From Membranipora membranacea (taxonomy: Eukaryota; Bryozoa; Gymnolaemata; Cheilostomatida; Membraniporidae), in contig OU612065.1 of the NCBI GenBank assembly GCA_914767715.1, forward strand, positions 30,070,001 to 30,134,000: 64,000 nt of DNA, read 5' to 3'. The translations under genes and the position numbers were made by a program. Positions 36,820 to 53,202 of this stretch are shown here, in pieces. The notes under the pieces were generated by a model, which worked only from the letters and a program-made list of their open reading frames with translations, was not told where the DNA came from and did not search any database. The stretch's first letter is position 1. Each line of letters begins with the position of its first letter.

Positions 36820-37487
36820 TGAAAAATTTCAAATCAATGCAGTTTAAACAATTAGTGTTTCTTTTGAATGAAGGAGGGCAGTACCAGTTGGGAATCACAC
36901 TCCTCGGGACCACGATGGTGATTTAATTTATGAATGTGGTTTTTGATTTAATTTTTTTGCAAATTTGTAGATACACAATAAGTAGCTGTCACATTAATTG
37001 TGCAATCATCTCACAATTGATCTCATCAGGTCATCAGATGTTTTCAAGTGCACTACATATATTAAAAAAGGAGCGGAGAATAGCCATGTGGGTTATCCAG
37101 GGGTAATGAGTGTATGTTATTTTCAGGTTTTCATCTGTTCACTTATATAAGACAGGTATCATGAATGAAGTTTGGGTTTAGAAAATGTTGATATCCACCC
37201 TGCAGATTTCATGATAAAACCGTAAACAAGTCAAAGTGTCAATTTGTGGGACAAACAGCAAAAAACAGTGAATCCTTGCCTTGGATTAACATCAATAGAA
37301 AGTGTTATTTGAGCAGCCTAGCGAAGCTTTTGAAGAACTGATATTGTTGATTGAAGGGGCGTCTACTGTCATGTGTACTGTGTAATATATAAGAGAGAAG
37401 TCTGCCTTGGAACCTCACAACTTTAAACAACCTGATTTGTAACAATCCTCTGCAACAGAGTTACAGATTCCATACTGAAAATTGAAA
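36820..37487 (+). promoter_or_regulatory. CK3 promoter block with TATA box at 37386
   Basis: Same block order as CK1 and CK2: CAGTACCAGTTGGGAATCAC, GGAGCGGAGAATAGCC, TTAACATCAATAGAAAG, GAGCAGCCTAGCGAAGC, AAGGGGCGTCTA. TATATAAGAGAGAAGTCTGC begins at 37386. Confidence 0.65.
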
Positions 37488-38079
37488 ATGGGAAAGTACA
37501 TCAAGTTAGCAGTTTTAAAGTAATATTACAATTCTGTTTGATACTGAAACTGAAATAAGATGATGAGAACAATGGACAAGGAATAGTTTGAGTTTCAATA
37601 TCTGTATATATATTACTTCCTAACGTGATCCGTTGTATCAACCATAAGGGCACTGATATGCCATCTTTTTAATTTGCAGGAAAATTTGCAAGTATGGTAG
37701 ACTGGTAGTGCTTATGCTGGCTGTGTGTGTGATGTATAATGAAACAGCTAAGCTCAAAGGAGTATACGGCAGTAAGGGTACATCCTCATCAGATGGAGCT
37801 TTGACTTTACCTTCGCCAACCTGGTAAGCTACCTCCTAGACCATGTACCAATGTTTGCCTGTTATATCAGGATCTTCAAAACATGCGAATCAGGCAGAAC
37901 TGCTGCCTTCCCCACAGATTAAAATCTTGAAACTATCATTGAATTCAATTGTGTTTAGGAAAACAAAAAGCAACCATTGTTCATATTCAAGCATTCTCAT
38001 GGCAATGAACAAAAAAGTTGAATTTGCTTCGTCGAGGACATAATTGAATAAAGTAACCAATTTTAAAGTTTGAAATCCC

Positions 38080-38335
38080 AGGGTCTAGAGTGTGTTATCT
38101 CCCCTGTTGCAGATTTACACTAAAATGATGATCAACTAACAGTATTACAGTAAGCTTAGGCCTGGTTTGCCTGGGACAGTTACCAGGCGGCTATACTTTC
38201 ACCAGAAATTGTCAAATCAAAAATCAGTTTTGTTCAAAAGTAACCAAAGCAAAGATATTTTTAAGTTAATCTTTAACAAGGGAGATAACATACTCTAGAG
38301 TCTAGACCCATCTAGACCCTGAAATTTTGCACTTT
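38080..38335. mobile_element. Palindromic MITE-like element in CK3 intron 2
   Basis: GGGTCTAGAGTGTGTTATCT on the left and the reverse complement of TAACATACTCTAGAGTCTAG on the right form imperfect inverted ends about 250 bases apart. Absent from CK1 and CK2 introns at this place. Confidence 0.5.
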
Positions 38336-38610
38336 GAAACCTGTTATATCACTCAATAATGTCCTGAGGCGAGTTAAATTTGTATTTTATGTCCATTTTT
38401 TGTTGCTATGAGTGTACTTTGATATGAACAGGGGTTAATGTTTGGTTTCCTAAACACTTTAAAATGAAACCCTGTCCCTCGTGACCATTTGAAGCTTCTC
38501 ATGTCATAGATCTATATTTTAGAATATGTTGTAGAAAAACAATCAATATATTTGCAATTTTTTTGTGAATATGTGTGTCTATAAGCTTCTGATGAAATAT
38601 ATATGGGGAA

Positions 38611-38688
38611 CCTTGTCACGTGGCCACGGGTTTTTGTTTTTTTTTTGTTTTTTGACCCCAAAAAAAACCCCGTGGCCGCGTGACAAGG
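38611..38688. mobile_element. 78-base hairpin element, copy 1
   Basis: CCTTGTCACGTGGCCACGGG and its near-perfect inverted repeat CCCGTGGCCGCGTGACAAGG flank a T/A-rich loop arm. Related hairpins occur at 57168-57234 and as a half at 53411-53440. Confidence 0.75.
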
Positions 38689-39249
38689 CTAATATATGGG
38701 AACATCGGAATAATCAGGCAGTGTATGGTATTCTTGCCAATCTGTTGATTGTAAGTTTATCAGCTCCACTAGACAACTGAGAAAATAGGGTAGAATTTTG
38801 AACAGCTTAATTCTCTTTCTATTCATCACAATGCTTTAACTCATGTGATTGCTCAAAATATTATAAGAGCAATACATTTATGAATTATTTCTAATGATTT
38901 TTCAGAGGCGATGGTTTGGGGCCATGTCGTCTCGTCAGACAAAGGGTCAACACCGGTGGCACCAAAGTTATTAGACCAAAGCACTTATGGTTAGGCTCTT
39001 GTGAGGGGACATGTGATCGAAAGAAAGATCCTGTCCAACAAATCATCACAGAACTTCGGAAAAAGCAAGGACTTCCTGAGTTTAGACGATGCTGTGTCCC
39101 TCATATGATATATCCCGTGCACTTTGGTGTCGGAGAGGATGTTGGCAACCTAAGGCCTCGTGATTTCCAAAGGATTGATAATAATACTAGAATTGTTCAT
39201 TATTACGAGGTTGCAAATTGCAGATGTTCAGATGTGAATTATTGAATCG

Positions 39250-40960
39250 GCTTGTGTTATGCGAAACGAAACAGACACCTGATGTTGTTTTCTGTATTCT
39301 TTGAGACTTTTCCCTACAATTTCAAATCTTCAAATCTATCAGGATACAGACAGCCAGGACACTCTAACTGTATGGAGTCCTTTTAGTAATAAACCTAAGA
39401 GCACCTTCCATAATTATCCTACATTTATAATACTATGCTGTTGATCACTTTGTTGATCTGCACAATTAATATTGCCATTATATTCATACTTCATACTATA
39501 AAATATATGAAATTATTGCTTCAAATATAAATTCCTAAACTCTCATCCATACACATGTCTCTGTCTTTACTATTGTAATTCTTTTGACACAGCTGTATCT
39601 CAAAACTTCAGAATCAAAACAGAGATAAAAGAGGAGACTCAGCTTAAAAAGTAGTATAAGATAATACCGTGTTACCTTGTTACAGCCATTCCAATGTAAT
39701 TGAATCAATTGAAGCATCAGGAGTGTTGAGAGATTGATTATTGGTAGCATGTTTTAGGGTAGCCAATGTGTTGGCTATGGTGTGATTGGCTGTTGGGTAG
39801 TAATAAGAGCCAATGCCAGGTACCTAAAAGTACTTATATGGAGGAAGTGAAATTGAATTACTTTCACATTCACTATATACTGATACCGCAATAGGTGCTT
39901 TTAGGAAAGGTCCATCTTACCTGGAATTGGCTCTTTTCATTTTACCAGCCAATCAGTGTCAACCATTACAAAAAATAATGCTGTTCTGAATGGGCAATAA
40001 TAACCGTGGCTGGCGAAGGGTGTTGTAAGACATGTGGCAGGTGCTGTAATGAACGTGTCTCACAGTACTCAATGACAATACTGCATTGATGTTGGTGCTG
40101 CAGGGGCTGCATGAGTCATACAGCACCTGCTTCACTTCTTGCAACACCAGATTGTTGGATTGGACTAAGTACCTAAAGTATGTCTTAGCATGCAACATAA
40201 GATGCACCAGCGAACCATTTAATATGATTTTTTCATAAAACCGACTGCTGCCCATACCATAAAGATCTGGATTTTTCTGTAATGCACATTTAGGCTTAAT
40301 AATGGATCAAACTGGATGGAGTTTTACAGTGAAATTTTCAGAAATTTATTCATTATATGAAACGCAAAAAATCATGGTGCAGATTCACAAGTCAGACAAA
40401 ATCAGGCTTCTGTGGGAGGGTAAAATGGAATCCCAAGAGTGGTGAGACTACTGCAAGGTACCTGCATGAGGCTTGATATTGTATTCTGCAATTGCTCATA
40501 AGCACAAAAAGATTGTACCCTATTTATCAAAATGACACAATTTGACCCGTGAAGAGTTCACCAGCTTGAATCAGTTCAAACTTTGGTCGCACTGATTCAA
40601 CAAGAGACAGCTAGAACACTGTGGCGGCTTGCACGGCAAGAGTTCATTCCGAATTTGGATGGCAATGGTTCACGAAGAATCACTCGAGAACATTCTAGAG
40701 GACAAGATCTTTAACTAGGGATAAAAATACCAACCTAGGGTATATGGACTAAAGTGTCATTATTACAAGACATATCTGAGAGACAGGTGGCGAAGGCACT
40801 TCACAGGCATGCAGGGCCAGCCCAAGACAGCTTGAGTATGTTAAGGGGCATTGGGCGCCCCTGATGGGGCCAGGGTATCATTTTGACATATTAATTCTGC
40901 ATTATTTTTGTTGTGATGGCATCCTATTCTTAAGATTTCAAGATACAGAAGCAATGTCAT
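39250..40960. repeat. CK3 3' flank, paralogous to CK2 3' flank
   Basis: Same blocks as 33100-34930 in the same orientation. No coding exon found. Confidence 0.65.
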
Positions 40961-41191
40961 GGATATTAAGATGGTAAAGAAAATACATATTTTTCTGCAA
41001 TTGTGATGTTATGTAATATATAGCATAAAAATCATGGGTGTATAATACGGTTGGCACACCTAAACGGTTCAAAGTTCAAGTTTTCAAACAGCTGAGGCCC
41101 TAGTAGATTCAGATTATTGTGTCAAGCTCTGATGATTACAAAAAAAATAACACCATATGTATATGTATCACTCTGCATGAAAGGAGAAAAA

Positions 41192-43366
41192 TCAATTATC
41201 CATATCCAAGCATTTGCAACTTTTCACATAGTTGTTTCCGACAATTACTCTTACTTCATCACCTTCATTTCTAGCTAGAAAAGTCACGCTGTAAGTTTCA
41301 TCAGGGACACAACATTGTTTAATCTCAGATTGTCTTTGATTTGTCCGAGTTCCTGAAGTTATTTGCTGGAGGGTTTCTTTTCTTTGTTCACATGTCCCCT
41401 CACAAGAGCCAAACATCATTGCTCCCGGTGCTAAAACATATGTGCCCCTGAAGTTAATGAACCGCTTGACCACATGACATGGTTCCTCTGCATTGCCTCT
41501 GTAACAGCATTGAACATAACTCATATTTTCATTGCATAATATTTCTTTACACGTTCTTTGCAATCATATGGTTTGGATATTGTGAGTGCAGAAGAGAAAG
41601 TTTCATGCAGGATGATTATATTCTCCCTTTCTTTGTGATAAGAGACAGGATATTAAAATCATTTGCGCAAATTGTGCACAAAAAGTCCAGATGTTTGTTA
41701 AATGTCTCTTCATCTATATGTACATACAATTTAAACCAATTTTTAGTAGAAAAGTTAAAATAAACACAACAAAATGAGCCTGAATTTGGATCTTTCTGTT
41801 TCTTTTTAATTGGCAAAAAACCTCTGATTTCATTTCCGCTTGATTTGTTAATGCTTGAATGTGGTTTCAAAGACACAGCCTGGAACAATGCCAGTTATCA
41901 AATTTTGACAGCTCTTACGAATCGGATAAAAAACTGTTAACGCATATTGAAGAAATAGACTCATAAAGTAGATCCCCAATTGGAACATCCTGCTGCTCTC
42001 TTCATAACAAGCACATATTAATTCTTGGACAAGAATGTGGCTTACCTGGTTGCAAAGTTGAAGTCTACGCTCACTGAGTGAGAGCTAGTCAAGTAAGTCA
42101 TCTCATCGAAATCTGAATCAAAAAATGAGGAATTATCAGGTTTGCCTTATCAGGGCAATCCTGGTATCGTTGTGACCGACAAAGTGAGTGTTGAGCAGTG
42201 CAATTGTTTCTTGTTGGCAGAGAGGCAACATTTTTGGTAAGTTACCTGGCCACTTTGAAGCTCAAGCGGCCTTTGGATATACAGCCTGAAGAGTAACCCA
42301 CAGGTCTACTTATTTTCGACATACTAGCTAGGTAGTTCATATATACAGTTTATAAGAGCATAAAGATTTGTGCGATTAGAAAAAGGAAGTAATAGGGATT
42401 TTAGTACCATATAATCTGATGAAGTTTTGAACAACCTCGCTTTTCGACTGTTTTACTCTCAATCAGATTAAAAATTGTTGGCACCGATTGAAGGGGTATA
42501 CTTTATTGGAACATCTTACTTCTCTCAATATAAAAAGCAAATATGAATGCATGGAATATGGCTAACCTTGTTGCAAAGTTGAAGTCAAAGCTGAGGCTTT
42601 GCCAGCAGAAGATGTATCTTCTGTATTAGATACTGTATTGTGCACAGACCCTTCACTATGGATCACAAAGGTAGCCAGCATAAGTGCTACTGTACTCACA
42701 AACTTCCCTGTCAAATAAAAGCAATTTGTTAACTTGAAATTTACACAGGTGGCCTATGGTGCTCCCACGGTTAGAAAAAAAAAGATAGAGATAATATATT
42801 AGCAAGAGTAATATCATATGCAGACTTCAAAATAGAAGAAAATAGTCTCCTTGGCTGTAGACAGTTGTTTACTATGTAAGTGCCTACTTTCATAGAATAT
42901 AATTTATATAGATAATCATGGGGCTCCCTGCACACAATGCTGTCTTCAATTTCTTCAGAGAAAAATAGAGCAATCGTCAATTGTAAAACTATATCTTCAG
43001 AATAAATTCTTCAAAACAACTGGACTCGACATCAAACTGCTGAGAACTGTGAGAACTGAGCCAGCAAGTTTAATACTTAATGAAGGTGATAATTTTTTCT
43101 AGACAAACAACGCACCCGGTGGCCTCAAACCCAGGATCCTGTGATCCGTAATCAGTAGCACTGATGGGTTTTTGTTTGTTGTTGTGCGGAGTTGTTTGTA
43201 CAACCGACAAACCAAACCTGAATAGATAACTCCAAGTTGTAGGACTGAATTCAGTCTACTTGAAATGGAAATCTTCTATTGATTTTAAAACACTCAATTT
43301 TCAATCTTTAGTGAAATACGCGGGGAGCCCCAATCCTAAATTTTCTAACTTGTTGTACTTACCCAT
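41192..43366 (-). CDS. CK4: secreted cystine-knot protein with an additional in-frame exon
   Basis: Exons 43363-43366 (ATGG), 42567-42707, 42046-42112 and 41192-41498 give 172 residues. Exon 2 encodes the signal peptide (STVALMLATFVIHSEG) and linker. The third exon of 67 bases is not known in the other copies: it follows a TTGATTCAG acceptor, is open, accepts phase 1 and leaves phase 2, exactly what the neighbours need, and ends ATR before the knot as the linkers of CK1 and CK2 end TR. The knot exon has EEPCHVV, CEGTC, QCCVP and CKC. The last acceptor is ACAG-AG. Using the second AG would let exon 2 join the knot exon directly in frame, giving a 149-residue form. Promoter and orientation are opposite to CK1-3. 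Function as for CK2. Confidence 0.8.
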
Positions 43367-43900
43367 TTTCAGCAAACACAGTAGAATCTTTTACCCTGGT
43401 TGAGCGGAATTTCAGAAAGTTTGTGTGATGTAATGAAGTTGAAAGGCAGACTTTCTCCTTTTATATCACACAGTACGCAAAAAGGTACAACCCTTCCTAT
43501 CATGCAAAATGACCATTTTTTTAGAAAAAGTTTGACCCCAAGCACTCGGTGATCAATTTACGTTACCACATGATAAAATTGGATCTAATAATAAATTAAA
43601 TAAACAAAAAAATAATATCTGCAGAAGCCATGCACACACAAACTCACCTCAAAAACAACTCATCAAACTTATATAACTTCAATTGACAATTTTTTGCTGT
43701 TTTTCCCAAACACTCATATTTTATTGAGCGGAATGTTTTTGACGATGTTATGGGATCTATCTTGTGTATTTGTCATTTTTTACCCCAAAACTACTGATGA
43801 CCTTGAGATGCAATTAATTATGAAATGATTACACAAAAAATGCTTACTTCATGTGTATTTACTAATTTTGCAAAAAATGTGAAATATCAACCCAAAGTGG
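43367..43900 (-). promoter_or_regulatory. CK4 promoter region with TATA box at 43465-43459
   Basis: TATAAAAGGAGAAAGTCTGC on minus matches the TATA-AGTCTGCC core of the other family members. Further upstream the sequence is of a different type, also found as a relic at 28.36-28.76 kb, before meeting the common GTACCAGCAGGGAACCTTAC block at about 43940. Confidence 0.6.
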
Positions 43901-43904
43901 AATT

Positions 43905-45300
43905 GAAATGTCATCATGGTCCTTTAGGAGTAAGGTTCCCTGCTGGTACTGTGCTCATTTCTATCAAATAAGCGCTAATCACCAAATCAGTACTCTACCC
44001 CTTTCTTTGTAATAATCTAATCCAACTTCTATAGATCAATAAAAACCACTTTAGTTCTAGGGCTAAACCGTTGATGTTGTCATGATGGAAATAATTTCTA
44101 GATATTCTTGTTTTTAAAGTGTAGCATATACTCAAATGGTTCACCAAAATTAAAATTTTTTTCCTTCTCGATTGGTGTAAGGGGCATTGAAAAAAATTCT
44201 ACATCCAACTGGTGCCAAAACTTTTTGCAACCATTTAGGCACCAAACCCATTTGAGAACAAAACTAAATTTTGAGGTGATCACTGAATTAGTAGATCACA
44301 ATGTTCCCATATTATATTGACGAACACATAGTGTATCACAGCATAAGATGATGGGAATGGGTTAAAAGTGTGGTGAGGGACATCACCAGCATTATCAGTG
44401 AGGTACTGACAATGCTTTGTCGAATGTTTTGTTATAAACCTCAAGCAGATTTCAACATGAGAATTGTGAGAATTGTGAGAATAAGACCATCACTTTGAAT
44501 AGTTTTTAATGGGGATATAATTGACCGGAAGATGGTTTCTAATAAGCAATAAGCAATTCAGTGTGTACACTTTGAATGGAAGGCAAAGGGGAATACATCG
44601 AGGCATTTTACCTCCTGATGGCGGTGAAATCTCATAACACCTTTGTAGCGCTCTCAGAAAGTCTCTGTCAACATTGAACACCACCACATCCCTTATGGTA
44701 ACTGTTGAGTATTAATATAATAATGTTTGTTGTCATGTTGTTGTACATGTACTCTGGAATTGTTTTCTCTGTTCATACTACTAAGGAGTTACCATCATTC
44801 TAACCTGACCTATTTATGACAGAGACTGACTTTACCTGTGACATTGAGAAGAGTACACATAGGGCACTTGTCTACTGAGTTCTACGGAAAGTAGACTGCC
44901 TTGTTGTTAGCCATCCTGTATTGAACCCAAATTCACCCCAACCCCTTTGCAAAGAATCTTGGCAATGAGTGATTGGAGAACCATTTAACATTATTGTCAT
45001 GAAAGTACCCCTTATGATTATAATTTGGGCAGTACAAATGTTGAAAAATAATTTATTGGTCAATAAGGATACACTGGTTCAAACTATTACAATATCCTGC
45101 TCACTCCTCTGGAAGCATAAGAAACTGTGTAGATCTGAACACTGCACAATTCCAATAACTTATAAAGTAAAACAGATATCTCAAAATAATGAAATCACAT
45201 TGAGAAAAATTTAATAGCATAAATGTCCACCATCACAACACCTCAATCAACAAATAAGGTTTGATACAACTGTCATAGAGAAGAATGAGATAGTATATGG
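43905..45300. repeat. CK4 upstream flank, duplicated in part
   Basis: 44900-45290 is the MITE-free counterpart of 29095-29880. Nothing coding is recognised in 43950-44890. Confidence 0.6.
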
Positions 45301-45809
45301 TTTGCCTTCACTGTAAATGCACTCTCCACTAAAAAACCAGTGGCTGAACAGCAGAGGGGAAACAACTATGAGTGCATTACAAATAAATTGAATAAAATGC
45401 ACCGATTAAGAGCAGTTATCATTTCGCGCCTTAGTGCAGACAAATATCACAGATAACACTGAAAAGCTATCCAGGGGGTATTTCAATTAGAAAGAGTGAT
45501 CCTTTACTAAAGCAAGTTATCACTATCACATCACTCAAAATTATCACTCACTTGGTCTTTCAATTAAACAAAATCGTTCCCAAACCACTCACCCAGAATG
45601 CATATAGTTCCATCAATGACTTAGCGATTTGAAAGCAAGACCCTTAGCAGGTATCGCTCACTCACCCCCCTGGCAACAGCAATGAGTACATTAATTATAT
45701 GAATAATAAGATATTTATAGTGACATATTCATGGTGAGTATTAGTCAGAATACACATATTTATGTACGACACACAAAAATGTTTAATGAATAAATAGAAG
45801 TAATAGAAG

Positions 45810-50628
<4,819 letters not shown>

Positions 50629-50667
50629 TTTATCCCTCCTTTTCCTTGTCTTCTTCAAATTTCACAA

Positions 50668-50675
50668 TTTATATA
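50668..50675 (-). promoter_or_regulatory. TATA box of M4-A
   Basis: TATATAAA lies about 40 bases above the ATG, implying a very short leader of roughly 15 bases. Confidence 0.5.
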
Positions 50676-50689
50676 TTATAATACAACGA

Positions 50690-51850
50690 GAAGTGCTGCA
50701 GTGATTTGAAGCTCTTTGTAGAATTGGCCGGTAAAAATCTTTATTTGCTTTTTTGTTGTTCTCCTTTATTTATATACAGCGATTTTAATTAGCATGCGGC
50801 AATAAGATGTGAATCCTTTGCCTGGGTTGCCAAACGTAGAAAATCACATAAATATGACAAATACGTTATATAACTATTGATGAATAAAAAAATAGATGGC
50901 TCATAAAACAGGTTCCTAAATATGTTATTATACTGTCTGCTAGAATACCAATCCTGTAATTTAGCATGCTTAATGATGCATTAGGACTAAGAAACTAACG
51001 CCGCCCAACCTTGTGTCAGCTAAACACAGGTTTACACGCTTGCGTTATGCGATGACAGATTTGTTATGAAATTGTTGTAGATTTTGTATTAGTAATCCAC
51101 CATGAATCAGCATGTGTTTTATCAGTAGTAAATTTTAGGGTCGAAATCAGAATTCCTGATGACGCAGGACGCTATTACCAGTACGATAGGGGACTGATGC
51201 CATGGTTTGAATTACCCGATGACAGATAATTTTGTTATGAAACTATCGGACATTTAGTAAAAGTAATTCATCATGATATGCATTGTCATATAGATATTTT
51301 CATAAAAAGTCCTACAAACAGTCAAGTTTGGTAAAATCAATAAATGAAACAACAATATTACTGGTCGAAGATTTCCTCTCAAATCTCACAGAATACGAAC
51401 AATTCAAGAAATTATTTCATAACTTGTAAATTCATGATCTTTGTGACTTTAATTTTTACTTTTCATTTTTGTTTGGGTATCCTGTAAAACATTCAAACGT
51501 AATAGTAACAGTCTGTTATTCAAAAATAAAATTAAGTTCATATATATGAAAACAAGGCTTGGTATGGACTGTTTTGCTGAGAAGTCTCCTAACATAATAT
51601 TTTAACAACCCTCCAAGTCTACAAAGAAGACTAGTTAACTGCTCTCAGACGTGTTTCAGTATATTGTTGGTTATTATCTGTGTTAGTATGATAGCTTTAA
51701 GATCAACTGGCCACTGGTTTAATTTGTTTCAAGCTTCAGCTGACCTACCTCTTGGGAAAGGTGTGGGGTAGATTATAATTGGCATTGCTAGCATTATCAG
51801 TTCCAGAACCTTACGCTGAGTTTCTTAATTATGGTTACTGAGGGGTGGTT
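50690..51850. other. Spacer upstream of M4-A
   Basis: No exon, RNA gene or clear repeat was recognised. Confidence 0.4.
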
Positions 51851-51853
51851 AGG

Positions 51854-52586
51854 TAGTGATGGGCGAGTCAAGCTGGACGACTCGGTTGGCCGAGTTCGCC
51901 TAGGTCGAGCCACAAGCTCGACTTGACGAGTTTGCATTTGGTCGAGTTTGGTTCTGCACATGTCGGGACTACTAGCATTGTAAATGGAAGTAGCTGGTCA
52001 AAATGTTGCCTACACACAGACTCGAACCAGTGACTTTGTGATCAGCAGTCCACGCTACGCCACGGATTTTATATGACGTCATGAGAAATTAAGACTATTA
52101 TATTATGAAAAGTTAGTTATTAGTCATACTTTTGCTGTGATTATTAAACGGCTTACAACACTACATGAAGCTTTCTTTAGGCATCTATAATTCAATAAAT
52201 ACTTGACAGAATTTGATGAAACTTGGTCTCAACATAGTTCCTTATTTCTAGATGATAAGTTACAAACTGAGTCAAATGTACTATAAGCTGATTGCACTAG
52301 TGATAGTGAATGAATATCCACTTTTCTTTTATATTGTGATGTCTGAAGAATGTTTGACATTTTAACCAGTCCAGTCACCATACAATGTACATGTAGCTTG
52401 CCAGCGACCAATGTCCTCAGCTTTATCGATCTCAATCCCATGTATCATAAAATGTTGTCAGTCGTTTGGTACCTCAAATTTCTCCCTATGGTTACGTCGC
52501 GCGAAGCCGACTCGGCTCAACTCGGTACTGGTGTGAGCCTGCTAGATCGACTTGACTTGAGCTTTTTCAAATTTTGCCCATCACTA
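51854..52586. mobile_element. Non-autonomous hAT-like element
   Basis: Ends are TAGTGATGGGC and its inverse GCCCATCACTA, followed inward by related GAGTCAAGCT / GACTTGACTTGAGC and CTCGGTTGGCCGAG / CTCGGCTCAACTCGG segments. TAGNGNTGGGC-type ends are typical of hAT elements. The 8-base flanks TGGTTAGG and TGGTGGTG agree only in part. No transposase frame. A tRNA-like piece (about 52024-52072, minus, with GGTTCGAGTC as B box) lies inside. Confidence 0.65.
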
Positions 52587-52589
52587 TGG

Positions 52590-53160
52590 TGGTGGACTTT
52601 GTGACTTATGAACCATTATAGATAAGGTATTTCAATGATGTGAACAGTACCGACAAACTTGAACATGTCGCCTACATGTGATGTCACAATATATATAAAT
52701 GCCCTTGAATTTGTTTAAGTATTTTCCATTGACTTTTTATTTAATTTCAAAATAAGCAAATAACAATATAATGCAATTTTGTTATGGCAAGACAGGTGAG
52801 TTTTGACCTATGACACAGTAAGTAAACAAAGCAGAAATACTTTAATAATCAACACAATGATATGACTTGAACAGAATGAATACTGCAACAAGAGATACAA
52901 ATGACTAGATATATGACTAAATGATATTGAAGCAAGTGATGCATTATGGGCCATGTTAATATTCAACTACAGAAATAATCACATCATATGGAAGTTGTCT
53001 TGACTCTGGAAGTGGTTTGATAACTCCATATGTGTAAAAAGCATATCTGCTAAGGATACATCAGGCAAGGTGGGAGGACCACCCTCCCTAGATACAGTGA
53101 TAGACTATGATATAAATTTTTTTTTTCCAAGTACATCTTTAATCAGTTCAGATGACACAC
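52590..53160. other. Spacer downstream of M4-B
   Basis: No supported feature apart from the M4-B polyadenylation signal at its end. Confidence 0.4.
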
Positions 53161-53166
53161 TTTATT
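53161..53166 (-). terminator. Polyadenylation signal of M4-B
   Basis: AATAAA on the minus strand, 37 bases after the stop codon. Confidence 0.6.
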
Positions 53167-53202
53167 TTACTATGTACGGTGCGCATGAGACAAGAGCAGG
53201 AT

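Larger units (their letters stand above)
37488..39245 (+). pseudogene. CK3: cystine-knot copy with repaired start but a stop at the exon 2-3 junction
   Basis: The usual exon 1 donor ATGG/GTAAG has changed to ATGGGAAAG, destroying the GT. A donor four bases later (ATGGGAAA/GTACAT, 37495) or CAA/GTTAGC at 37504 gives phase 2 instead of 1. Exon 2 (37680-37823) has an 8-base insertion (GACTGGTA-like duplication) that makes the signal-peptide frame open again. Yet exon 2 now ends ACC-TG, so joining to A-GGC of exon 3 (38906-39245) creates TGA after 50 residues. The knot exon itself is intact, with CEGTC, CC, CRC and all spacing. It is either a recent pseudogene or a gene making a short secreted peptide. 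Skipping exon 2 would stay in frame but lose the signal peptide. Confidence 0.7.

Noticed and set aside
43100..43170. Possible tRNA-like sequence in the CK4 first intron
   Set aside because: Only a weak B-box-like match and no A box at the right distance.
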